Positions 1 through 6,212 of a stretch of 7,062 nt of DNA are shown piece after piece; the stretch's first letter is position 1, and each line of letters starts with the position of its first letter. This DNA comes from Pseudomonadota bacterium. GTDB taxonomy: Bacteria; Pseudomonadota; Gammaproteobacteria; Pseudomonadales; UBA5518. The stretch is taken from contig JAKJFB010000146.1 in NCBI GenBank assembly GCA_022705125.1, positions 1 to 7,062 on the forward strand, read 5' to 3'. The notes below the pieces were generated by a model. It ran no database searches. It had not been told where the DNA came from and saw nothing but the letters and a program-made list of their open reading frames with translations. A program made the position numbers and the translations under genes.

Positions 1-586
1 TCAGCCGTGCCGAATCGCCCAGCCCGAGGCGCGCGCGCAGGTCGCCCGCGGGCAGCCCGGGGCGGAAGCGCTCGTTGTCGACACCCGGATGGATGAGCAC
101 GATGCGCTCGGGCCGGACCCCCATCCCGATCAGGGTGTCGCGGGTGAAATCGCTGTTGGCGATGACCCGGTCCGCGTGGCGCAAGGCGAAGCACATCGCC
201 TTGTACTTGTTGCCGCGGCCCCAGCCGGTGAGCTCTTCGCCATGGGCGTAGATCACGACCGGGCGCAAGGTCAGGCGGGCGACGAGCCAAGCCACCAGCC
301 CCTCGGGCAGGGCACGCCCGGCGTGGAGCGCGAGCCGCAGCGCGCAGACGAGGAACCTGAGGTACATGCCGAGCGACTCCGGCCGCAGCCAGCCGACGCG
401 CTGCAGGTTCAGGCGGTGCACGCTGTTGGGGTGATCGCGGTCGTACTCGGCGGCGCCCGGAACCTGCGCCGTCAGGATGTGGATCTCCTTCCCGCCGAGT
501 CGGCGATAGACCTCGTCGAACCAGACGGCGGTGCCACCCTTGGTGGGCAGGAAAAGCTCGGTGAGGACCAGGTAGCGGTTCCGCAT
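1..586 (-). CDS. GT4-type glycosyltransferase, N-terminal half (runs off window)
   Basis: The minus-strand frame opens with ATG at 586 and stays open to base 1, giving 195 residues, so the C-terminal nucleotide-sugar domain is missing. What is visible looks like the acceptor-side Rossmann domain of a GT-B retaining glycosyltransferase. There is a first strand (RYLVLTELFLPT, residues 4-15) followed by the glycine turn KGGTAVW (16-22). The stretch VVIYAHGEEL (110-119) precedes VIANSDFTRDTL (141-152), and HPGVDNERF (166-174) leads into the interdomain linker. Such enzymes transfer a sugar from a nucleotide donor to a lipid-linked glycan on the cytoplasmic face. The start lies 34 bp after the stop of the deacetylase-like gene, so the two are probably cotranscribed. 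A GAG about ten bases upstream is a modest ribosome site. The EX7E donor motif of the family would lie beyond the window. Sugar specificity cannot be read. Confidence 0.88.
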   Translation of the reverse strand, partial: MRNRYLVLTELFLPTKGGTAVWFDEVYRRLGGKEIHILTAQVPGAAEYDRDHPNSVHRLNLQRVGWLRPESLGMYLRFLVCALRLALHAGRALPEGLVAWLVARLTLRPVVIYAHGEELTGWGRGNKYKAMCFALRHADRVIANSDFTRDTLIGMGVRPERIVLIHPGVDNERFRPGLPAGDLRARLGLGDSARL

Positions 587-620
587 GGGAGATCTCGGGA
601 TCGAAGCGCGCCAGATCGTA

Positions 621-1859
621 TCACCGTGCCCGCGCGGCGCAGCGGCCATGCATCACGCCCGCGATCAGGAAGACCGGCGCGAGCGCGAACCGCAGGCCGC
701 TGTATTTCAGGAAGCGCCGCAGCGCGGGCTCGTGCTCGACCCGGGCCAAGAAGACGGCCACCCTGTGCGGCAAGGAACGGGTGACGAGCCCCGTGGCCGC
801 AGCGGCCAGTTCGTCGGCGAGCTCGGCGGTGGACAGGAAGCGCACGTCCGGATGGCGTTCGAGCACCCCGCGCAAGGCCCGCTCCAGCTCGTCGTTCGCC
901 GCGCGCGCGACCGCTGCGGCGCCCACGAAGCTCTCGCGATGGGTCTCGAGCAGGACCGGGCGGCCGAGGCGCCGCTTCGCCGCCACGGCCTGCCAGACCT
1001 GTTCCGCCCGATGGCCGCGGATCGGTTCGAAATAGTCGTCGCGCACCAACTGCATCAGTCCGTCGGCGGTGCGCTCTCCATTGCGGATGACGCGCGTCGG
1101 CGGCATCAGTGCCCCCTGGCCGTCACGCCCCTCGATGCGACGCCCCGGGGTGACGATGCAGCGCACGCTGCTCCCCGCCCACGCACGCTCGACCGCGTCG
1201 TCCCAGACGAAGGTGTTCGGCACCGCCACCACCGGCGCCGCACCGAACAGGCGCTCGAGCAGCCGCGCCTCCTCATCGACGGCACATTGCACCGCCGCGG
1301 GATCCAGGGGCCGGCTGGGCAGCACCGAGGCGTCGATCCAGCGGCTCTGCAAATGCGACGGCAGCCCTTCGCTGCGCGCCTGCGGATCGGCCAGCCAGTC
1401 GCGCAGCGAGGCATCAACGCGGGCTCGCGCAAGCAGCGCATCGGGCCAGAAATGTTCCATGCCGTGTCGCTGGAGGGCGAAGACCCCCGCGCCGCAGCCG
1501 GCACGCATCGCCTCGACCATCGGCCCGAACTCGGGCGCATCGAGCGCCCTGCGGTGGTAGCGCGCAAGGCCGTCGGCCAGCATGGCGGCCCCGTCCGGCA
1601 GGCTGCACACGACACCGAGGGTCATCACCGCCGGCCTCCCGCGCTGGTCGCGCACCGCGGCGAGCCGGGAAGCGAGCCCTGCAAGCGCGTCGGCGTCTGC
1701 CACCGGCCCGGGACCCCAGTCGTCGCTCTCGACGATCAGCACGGGCTGTGCGAGCACGGGTTCGTTCCACAGGGCTCGCACAGCGGCACGGTGCACAACG
1801 AGGAATGCCAGCACCGCCGCTCCGCCCCACAGCACGAGAGCAAGAATTGAAAACGACAT
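621..1859 (-). CDS. Membrane-anchored polysaccharide (de)acetylase-like protein
   Basis: 412 residues. Residues 3-22 form a hydrophobic N-terminal anchor. The body has the order of motifs of the NodB-like fold: ESDDWG at 44-49 (acidic pair D46/D47), HGMEH at 132-136 (same H-x3-H spacing as the NodB metal site), PNTFVWDD at 214-221, and LLETHRESF at 303-311 with H307 where the last motif histidine is expected. ESDDWG and the THRESF region resemble, from memory, an uncharacterised group annotated as polysaccharide (de)acetylase. A second hydrophobic stretch (389-401) lies near the C terminus, followed by a basic tail. Removal of N- or O-acetyl groups from a glycan is a plausible role; the exact substrate and the side of the membrane are inferred. 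The start is firm: an in-frame TAG lies five codons upstream (1872-1874) and no other ATG is near. The ribosome site is poor (GAGG is 15 bases away). It leads the minus-strand pair with the GT4 gene. Confidence 0.75.
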   Translation of the reverse strand: MSFSILALVLWGGAAVLAFLVVHRAAVRALWNEPVLAQPVLIVESDDWGPGPVADADALAGLASRLAAVRDQRGRPAVMTLGVVCSLPDGAAMLADGLARYHRRALDAPEFGPMVEAMRAGCGAGVFALQRHGMEHFWPDALLARARVDASLRDWLADPQARSEGLPSHLQSRWIDASVLPSRPLDPAAVQCAVDEEARLLERLFGAAPVVAVPNTFVWDDAVERAWAGSSVRCIVTPGRRIEGRDGQGALMPPTRVIRNGERTADGLMQLVRDDYFEPIRGHRAEQVWQAVAAKRRLGRPVLLETHRESFVGAAAVARAANDELERALRGVLERHPDVRFLSTAELADELAAAATGLVTRSLPHRVAVFLARVEHEPALRRFLKYSGLRFALAPVFLIAGVMHGRCAARAR

Positions 1860-2041
1860 CGTAAAGACGCTCTACCTCGCATGGATCGTTGGGGCGGACC
1901 CGCCAGCCAGCACAGGCCGTCGCGAACCTGAATGCAACGGCCGTACGCGTTTCCCCGCCCACCTGTGTACTGCACCGCACTTGCGCGAAGCCTACTCGGC
2001 TACCATAGACCGCGATGTGATCAATTTTACTATTCAAGACG
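1860..2041. promoter_or_regulatory. Divergent intergenic region, probable two-way promoter
   Basis: These 182 bases separate two genes that point away from each other, so promoters for both must lie here or just inside the neighbouring genes. The stretch next to the plus-strand gene (about 2018-2038) is clearly more A+T-rich than its surroundings. It contains the palindrome TGATCA (2018-2023) and TACTAT (2028-2033), and, read on the minus strand, TAAAAT. A weak plus-strand pair is TTGCGC (1981-1986) with CATAGA (2004-2009), 17 bases apart. None of these is a convincing sigma-70 match, so no exact promoter is claimed. I saw no RNA gene and no credible small ORF. Confidence 0.5.
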
Positions 2042-3886
2042 ATGACGACACGACGAGTACTGTGCGGCTGGATCAACCTGGACGAACGCGTCGCAAGCCA
2101 GGACGCACTCGCTGCGATGCTCGCCGCCGAGGGGCTCGCACCGGCACAGATCCGCGTGCAGACGTCCGAGGCAGGCGTTTTGGCCTGCACCCATCCCGCG
2201 GGGAGCAGTGCGGTCGACCTGCGCTCGGGCAGCATGGCCGTGCTGCTCGGGCACCCGCGCTGGCCCGACGCGCGGCTTGCCATGCTGGCTCATAGCGAGG
2301 GCCACGCAGCCGCGCTGCTCGATGCCTGGCGGAACAGCGGCGAAGCTGCCCTGGAAACGATCCAGGGCAGCTTCGCCCTGGTCCTCGTCGACAGCGCTCG
2401 CGACCGGATCCTGCTCGCGGTCGACCGCTGCGGAGCGGAGCGCCTGTGCTTCGCCGCCGTGGGCGGCACGCTGGTCTTTTCCACCAGCGCGCGAGCAGTG
2501 GCGCGCCACCCGCTCGTGGCAGCGACGATCGACAGGCAGGCGCTTTACGAATACCTCTATTGCCACATGGTTCCAAGCCCCGATACGGCGTTCGCCGGCG
2601 TCGAGAAGCTGCTTCCCGCCCAATGCGCGAGCTTCTCCGGCGGCCGCCTCGAGCGCCGCTTCTACTGGCAGCTTCCTTACGCGCCGGAAGTCGACGCCGA
2701 CGAGGCCAGCCTGCGCAAGCGATTCCTCGACCTCACCGAGCAGGCGGTCGCCCGTCAGTACGACGAGAAGCGATCGACCGGCGCCTTCCTGTCCGGCGGC
2801 ACGGACAGTTCGACGGTAAGCGGGATGCTCGGGAAGGTCAGCGGGCAGCCGGCGCGCACCTACTCGATCGGCTTTCGTGCGGAAGGCTTCGACGAGATCG
2901 AATATGCCCGCATCACCTCGCGCCACTTCGGCACCGAGGCGCACGAGTATTACGTGACCGCAGACGACATCGTCGAAGCCATGCCGCTGATTGCCGCGGC
3001 CTACGATGAACCGTTCGGCAATGCCTCGGCCGCACCGACCTATTTCTGCGCGAAGATGGCACGCGAGACCGGTATCGAAATCGTGCTTGCGGGCGACGGC
3101 GGCGACGAGTTCTTCGGTGGCAACGAGCGCTATGCCAAGCAGGGCGTTTTCGAGCGTTATCACCGTACGCCCGCAGCACTGCGCAAGCTGCTCGAGCCCC
3201 TGGTGATGAATTTTCCGCTCGGCGATTCAATCCTTCCGGTGCGCAAGGCGCAGAGCTACATCCGGCAGGCGCGCATCCCGCTGCCCGACCGTCTAGAGAC
3301 CTACAATTTCCTGCATCGTGATCCGCTGCAGGAGATCTTCGAGCCGGAATTCCTCTCCGCGGTCGACACCGAACGCCCACTGAAACTCGCACGCGACGCC
3401 TATTTCCGCAGCGCCTCGACGGAAGTCATCGAGCGCATGATGCACCTCGACCACAAGATTACCCTCGCCGACAACGACCTGCGCAAGGTCACGCGGATGT
3501 GCGAGGCCGCCGGCGTGGAGGTGCGCTTTCCATTTCTCGACGACGATCTCGTCGAGTTCTCGGGCCGACTGACGCCGCGGCACAAGGTGGACAAGGGGCG
3601 GCTGCGGGTGCTGTTCAAGGACGCGCTGCGGGGCTTTCTGCCGAACGAGACGATCACCAAGAGCAAGCACGGCTTCGGCCTGCCGTTCGGCGTCTGGCTG
3701 AACAGCCATGGTCCGCTGAAGAGCCTCGCCGACAACGCGCTCGACAGCTTGTCCCAGCGCGGAATCGTCCGACCCGCATACCTCGACGCTCTGCGCAAGG
3801 CGCATGCATCCGGACATGCGAGCTATTACGGGGTGATGATCTGGATCCTGATCGAACTCGAACTCTGGCTGCAGCACAACGCCTGA
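2042..3886 (+). CDS. Asparagine-synthetase-like amide-forming enzyme with degenerate glutaminase domain
   Basis: 614 residues, the size of the asparagine synthetase B family. The C-terminal half is a well-kept ATP-pyrophosphatase domain: SGGTDSS (251-257) for ATP, TYSIGF (273-278), YDEPFGNASA (321-330), GDGGDEFFGG (351-360), EVRFPFLD (493-500), and KSKHGFGLPFGVW (540-552). This half activates a carboxylate as acyl-AMP and makes an amide. The N-terminal half follows the class II glutaminase plan (FALVLVDS 111-118, LLAVDRCGAERLCF 124-137). However, the cysteine is at position 8 (CGW) rather than 2, GHPRW (70-74) replaces the NGE-type motif, and no RHRGPD or RLSIVD is present. Glutamine hydrolysis is therefore doubtful; free ammonia or an amine substrate is possible, as in beta-lactam synthetase relatives. 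TGA at 2018-2020 limits the upstream start; no Shine-Dalgarno is seen. It lies opposite to all neighbours. The product is unknown; amidation of a glycan uronic acid is inferred from context. Confidence 0.88.
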   Translation: MTTRRVLCGWINLDERVASQDALAAMLAAEGLAPAQIRVQTSEAGVLACTHPAGSSAVDLRSGSMAVLLGHPRWPDARLAMLAHSEGHAAALLDAWRNSGEAALETIQGSFALVLVDSARDRILLAVDRCGAERLCFAAVGGTLVFSTSARAVARHPLVAATIDRQALYEYLYCHMVPSPDTAFAGVEKLLPAQCASFSGGRLERRFYWQLPYAPEVDADEASLRKRFLDLTEQAVARQYDEKRSTGAFLSGGTDSSTVSGMLGKVSGQPARTYSIGFRAEGFDEIEYARITSRHFGTEAHEYYVTADDIVEAMPLIAAAYDEPFGNASAAPTYFCAKMARETGIEIVLAGDGGDEFFGGNERYAKQGVFERYHRTPAALRKLLEPLVMNFPLGDSILPVRKAQSYIRQARIPLPDRLETYNFLHRDPLQEIFEPEFLSAVDTERPLKLARDAYFRSASTEVIERMMHLDHKITLADNDLRKVTRMCEAAGVEVRFPFLDDDLVEFSGRLTPRHKVDKGRLRVLFKDALRGFLPNETITKSKHGFGLPFGVWLNSHGPLKSLADNALDSLSQRGIVRPAYLDALRKAHASGHASYYGVMIWILIELELWLQHNA

Positions 3887-3987
3887 ACCGACCGCTCCAG
3901 TCCGGCTCCGACAAGACGCTGCCCCGGCTCCGAAATGCAAGGACCGGGCCGGCGAACACCTGCCAGCCAGCGGGGCATCCGCACGCG
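3887..3987. other. Convergent intergenic gap with a short direct repeat
   Basis: This 101-base stretch lies between the 3' ends of two converging genes. It holds no ORF that looks real. A ten-base direct repeat, ccggctccga, occurs at 3902-3911 and 3924-3933, and the second copy is part of a weak hairpin listed separately. Confidence 0.6.
3923..3948. terminator. Weak hairpin, possible shared terminator
   Basis: CCCGG (3923-3927) plus TCC (3929-3931) can pair with GGA (3941-3943) plus CCGGG (3944-3948), leaving one bulged C and a nine-base loop. The position between convergent stop codons is right for a terminator of both genes. There is no T-run on either side, so intrinsic termination is not well supported. 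Confidence 0.22.
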
Positions 3988-5037
3988 CTAGGCGAAGAAC
4001 GGCCTCACGCGAGGCCACCTGGCGAGAAGGCCAACCACGGACAGGGTGAGCAGATAGACGAGCGGCGTCTTGAGGAACTCCCAGAGCAAGCCGCCGCCTT
4101 CACGAGCGCCGAGGACCTCCATCACCGCGACATGGCCGGCATACACCCCCAGCGTGTAGCGTCCCCATTGGGGCAAGGGCGTCCCCACCGCCCACGATGG
4201 AGACGACCTGAGCAGGTTTAACAGCCCCCAGACCTGAAAGGGCGTGGCAAGCAGAAAATCATGCCCCTCCAGCGGGACACCGTAGATGTGCAGCAGGGTC
4301 CAGGCCTCGACAAAAGTGGCGACCGTGCCGCCGATGAAGAGGAAGCAGGCGACGCGGCGCCCGATGCGAACCGTGTCCCCAGCCGACCACCATCCGGTGG
4401 CGATGATCAACGGCGCACACATGAGCCCCCCCGGCACACCCGGAGAAAGAGGCCTCAGCAACGGGTGGTCTGCATATGCTCCGGCGCCGAGCCCCATCGC
4501 ATACAGCAAGGCGAAATAGACGAGGCAGGGGACGCGCCGCTTCACGCGCATGACCGCAAACACATGCAGGGTCCCGATCAGCAGCGCGGGCAGGAACCAT
4601 AAATGCGCACGCGGCCCGGCGAGCAGACTCCAGCCGTCGCCGAACAGTGCCGCGGCGCGCCAATAGGCAAGGCGGATCCATCCGCCTTCCCATGCTGCGT
4701 TCCAGTCGGGGGTCCAGAGCAGGTAGAACGCGTACCAGAAGAGGACAAGCCCGGCCAGCCGACCCGCAAAGCCGCTCACGACGCGCAGGTCGCGCCCGCT
4801 CTTCCTGCATCGTTCACCAAGCAGATAGCCCGATACGACAAAAAAGAAGGGGACGGCGAACCGCCCCGCCAGATCGATCAGTTCCCCTGCGGAAACCTCT
4901 CCAAGTGAATACACCCGCCCGATGAAGGGGTCACAGTGAATCGCCAGCACGGCAAAGATGGCGATCGCCCTCGCGGCGTCGATACTGGGCATCCTGCCAG
5001 CGACCTGGGGAAACACTGCATGCTTGACGGCATCCAT
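3988..5037 (-). CDS. Acyltransferase-3 family integral membrane protein
   Basis: 349 residues, mostly hydrophobic, with roughly ten membrane segments, the usual size for this family. The N-terminal signature is SIDAARAIAIFAVLAIH (18-34), with R23 and the likely catalytic H34. It is followed by RFAVPFFFVVSGYLLG (59-74), matching the family's RxxVPxFFxxSG, and by HLWFLPALL (145-153). Such proteins move an acyl group, often acetyl, from the cytoplasm to a sugar hydroxyl of an exported glycan; an O-acetyl or similar decoration of the local polysaccharide is the likely job. The start is uncertain: ATG at 5037 has no clear ribosome site, and ATG at 4992 (M16) would place the RAIAIFAVLAIH motif close to the N terminus as in many relatives, with CAGG a short way upstream. 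A six-base-stem inverted repeat (4001-4016) lies in its last codons. It converges on the asparagine-synthetase-like gene and is 181 bp from the GT2 gene. Confidence 0.9.
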   Translation of the reverse strand: MDAVKHAVFPQVAGRMPSIDAARAIAIFAVLAIHCDPFIGRVYSLGEVSAGELIDLAGRFAVPFFFVVSGYLLGERCRKSGRDLRVVSGFAGRLAGLVLFWYAFYLLWTPDWNAAWEGGWIRLAYWRAAALFGDGWSLLAGPRAHLWFLPALLIGTLHVFAVMRVKRRVPCLVYFALLYAMGLGAGAYADHPLLRPLSPGVPGGLMCAPLIIATGWWSAGDTVRIGRRVACFLFIGGTVATFVEAWTLLHIYGVPLEGHDFLLATPFQVWGLLNLLRSSPSWAVGTPLPQWGRYTLGVYAGHVAVMEVLGAREGGGLLWEFLKTPLVYLLTLSVVGLLARWPRVRPFFA

Positions 5038-5218
5038 GGAAACGGCATCTCGGAAAAGAGGGAGGTGGAGCCGGAAGGATCATCGGCCAAGGTGGATTGC
5101 AAGGATCCGCGCCTCGACCGAAGCAGCCCCGATTCTCGATCCATCGAACTCATCGGGACACCCTGCGTTCGTGATTCCCCGAACATCACCGCGCGAGGCA
5201 GCGCTGCGGGCTCCCGGG
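5038..5218. other. Intergenic stretch without a recognised gene
   Basis: It separates the stop of the GT2 gene from the start of the acyltransferase gene, both on the minus strand, so it may hold a promoter for the latter. No convincing promoter boxes were found. It contains the perfect palindrome gcagcgctgc (5198-5207) close after the GT2 stop, and two overlapping inverted repeats: GTTCG/CGAAC (5167-5171, 5180-5184) and GTGAT/ATCAC (5171-5175, 5185-5189). All are short and without T-runs. The open frames that cross it look like chance reading in GC-rich DNA. Confidence 0.5.
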
Positions 5219-6181
5219 TCAGCCGCGGACAAGACCGATCGCCCGTGCAAGGATGCGGGCCAGAAGGCGCAATTGCCCAAGTTCCAGCTTGATCCTTGCA
5301 CTGTTCCACAGATATTCGAGCGCCCGGGCCTGATCTCCGCCCTTGCTGCTCGACCAGGCGGCACCGAACCACAACTCGACCAGCGCGTCACGCACCGCGG
5401 CCCGGCCTTCTGCTTCCAGCTTACCCTCCAGCAAGCGCTGCTTCATCAGGGCGTTCGAGCGCAGATGCTCCCTTTGTCGATCGGACTTGGACGAAAACCC
5501 CTGACCCGATGCTCGCTGCATGTACAGGCCATCGGTCACGAGAGCGCATCTCGCCTGCAGCGCGGCACGTATCGCCCAGTCGCAGTCCCAGAGCAGGATA
5601 TCTGCCTGGTACGGACCGATCCGCTCGAAACTCGAACGTCTGACGACCGGGCGCTGAAACGCCATCGGCACAGTCCTCAGCAGTCCGCGGAACAACTCCG
5701 CCGGCTCGAACGCGAGGACTCCCCCCCTGGGAGAGGAGAACGGATGGAGGGTCGACAGCAGCGCCCCCATCGCCTGTTCGTAGGCCCTCTGGCCCGCCTC
5801 GCTCCGCTCGCCGAACCATGAGACGCCCATGAACACCACATCGAGCTCGGGGTCCTCCGCGAGGGCCGCGACTGCACGCTGCAGATAGGACGGAGCGTAG
5901 AGATCGTCGTCATCGAGGAATGCCAGCACGTCGCCCCGGGCCTGGAAGGCGCCTGCATTCTTCGCCTCGGCACCACCGCGGCTGCGAACGTTGCGGATGA
6001 GCGCGCAACGGGGGTCATCCGGTATCGACGCGGGCGGATCCGAGGCGTCGTCGACGACGATCAGATCCCAGTTCTCCCAGGTCTGAGCGCGGACACTTGC
6101 GATTGCCTCGGCCAATAGTCGAGGCCGATCATGAGTCGGGAGGACGACGGTGACCGACGGCGAACGTGTCGAGGTGCTCAT
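5219..6181 (-). CDS. Family 2 (GT-A) glycosyltransferase
   Basis: 320 residues from ATG at 6181. The N-terminal 110 residues are a classic GT-A nucleotide-sugar domain: VTVVLPTHDRPRLL (10-23), LIVVDDASD (40-48) with the DD that contacts the nucleotide, NVRSRGGAEAKNAG (64-77), and GDVLAFLDDDDLY (83-95) carrying the metal-binding DxD. The stretch LLWDCDWAIR (196-205) fits the acidic catalytic-base region. The C-terminal part is helical and variable. No membrane segment is evident, so it acts in the cytoplasm, adding one sugar to a growing lipid-linked unit. The open frame continues upstream to 6364, but that part would overlap the ligase gene and is low-complexity. The strong ribosome site just before 6181 and the family-typical beginning decide for the shorter form. 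It follows the ligase gene by 31 bp, so the two are likely one transcript. The sugar is unknown. Confidence 0.92.
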   Translation of the reverse strand: MSTSTRSPSVTVVLPTHDRPRLLAEAIASVRAQTWENWDLIVVDDASDPPASIPDDPRCALIRNVRSRGGAEAKNAGAFQARGDVLAFLDDDDLYAPSYLQRAVAALAEDPELDVVFMGVSWFGERSEAGQRAYEQAMGALLSTLHPFSSPRGGVLAFEPAELFRGLLRTVPMAFQRPVVRRSSFERIGPYQADILLWDCDWAIRAALQARCALVTDGLYMQRASGQGFSSKSDRQREHLRSNALMKQRLLEGKLEAEGRAAVRDALVELWFGAAWSSSKGGDQARALEYLWNSARIKLELGQLRLLARILARAIGLVRG

Positions 6182-6184
6182 GAG

Positions 6185-6192
6185 CCCCCCTC
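6185..6192 (-). promoter_or_regulatory. Strong Shine-Dalgarno that fixes the GT2 start
   Basis: Read on the minus strand, GAGGGGGG ends three bases before ATG at 6181; aligned on GAGG, the spacing is seven bases. It is the clearest ribosome site in the window and argues against starting the protein at the longer frame opening at 6364. Confidence 0.75.
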
Positions 6193-6212
6193 GGTGCGCC
6201 GGAGGCTCGATC

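Noticed and set aside
583..600. Palindrome GAGATCTC just before the GT4 start as an operator
   Set aside because: Eight bases only, no second copy near, and inside a 34-bp gap within a probable operon; not enough to claim a site.
585..1850. A 421-codon plus-strand open frame opposite the deacetylase-like gene
   Set aside because: It is rich in Arg, His, Pro and Ala with no recognisable domain, and lies antisense to a frame with clear motifs and membrane segments. This is typical of chance frames in GC-rich DNA.
2015..2030. TGTGATCAATTTTACT as a CRP or FNR site
   Set aside because: Only one half matches the CRP pattern and the second half (TTACT against TCACA) does not; the FNR half-sites are not both present.
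2030..3163. A 377-codon minus-strand open frame opposite the asparagine-synthetase-like gene
   Set aside because: The plus strand encodes unmistakable ATP-pyrophosphatase motifs over the same bases; the minus frame shows no family features.
4001..4016. Perfect inverted repeat ggcctc-acgc-gaggcc as a terminator
   Set aside because: It lies inside the last codons of the acyltransferase gene (coding Trp-Pro-Arg-Val-Arg-Pro) and has no T-run; chance from codon use is enough.
4878..5372. A 164-codon minus-strand frame spanning the gap between the GT2 and acyltransferase genes
   Set aside because: It overlaps both neighbours in another frame, has mixed low-complexity content and no recognisable domain.
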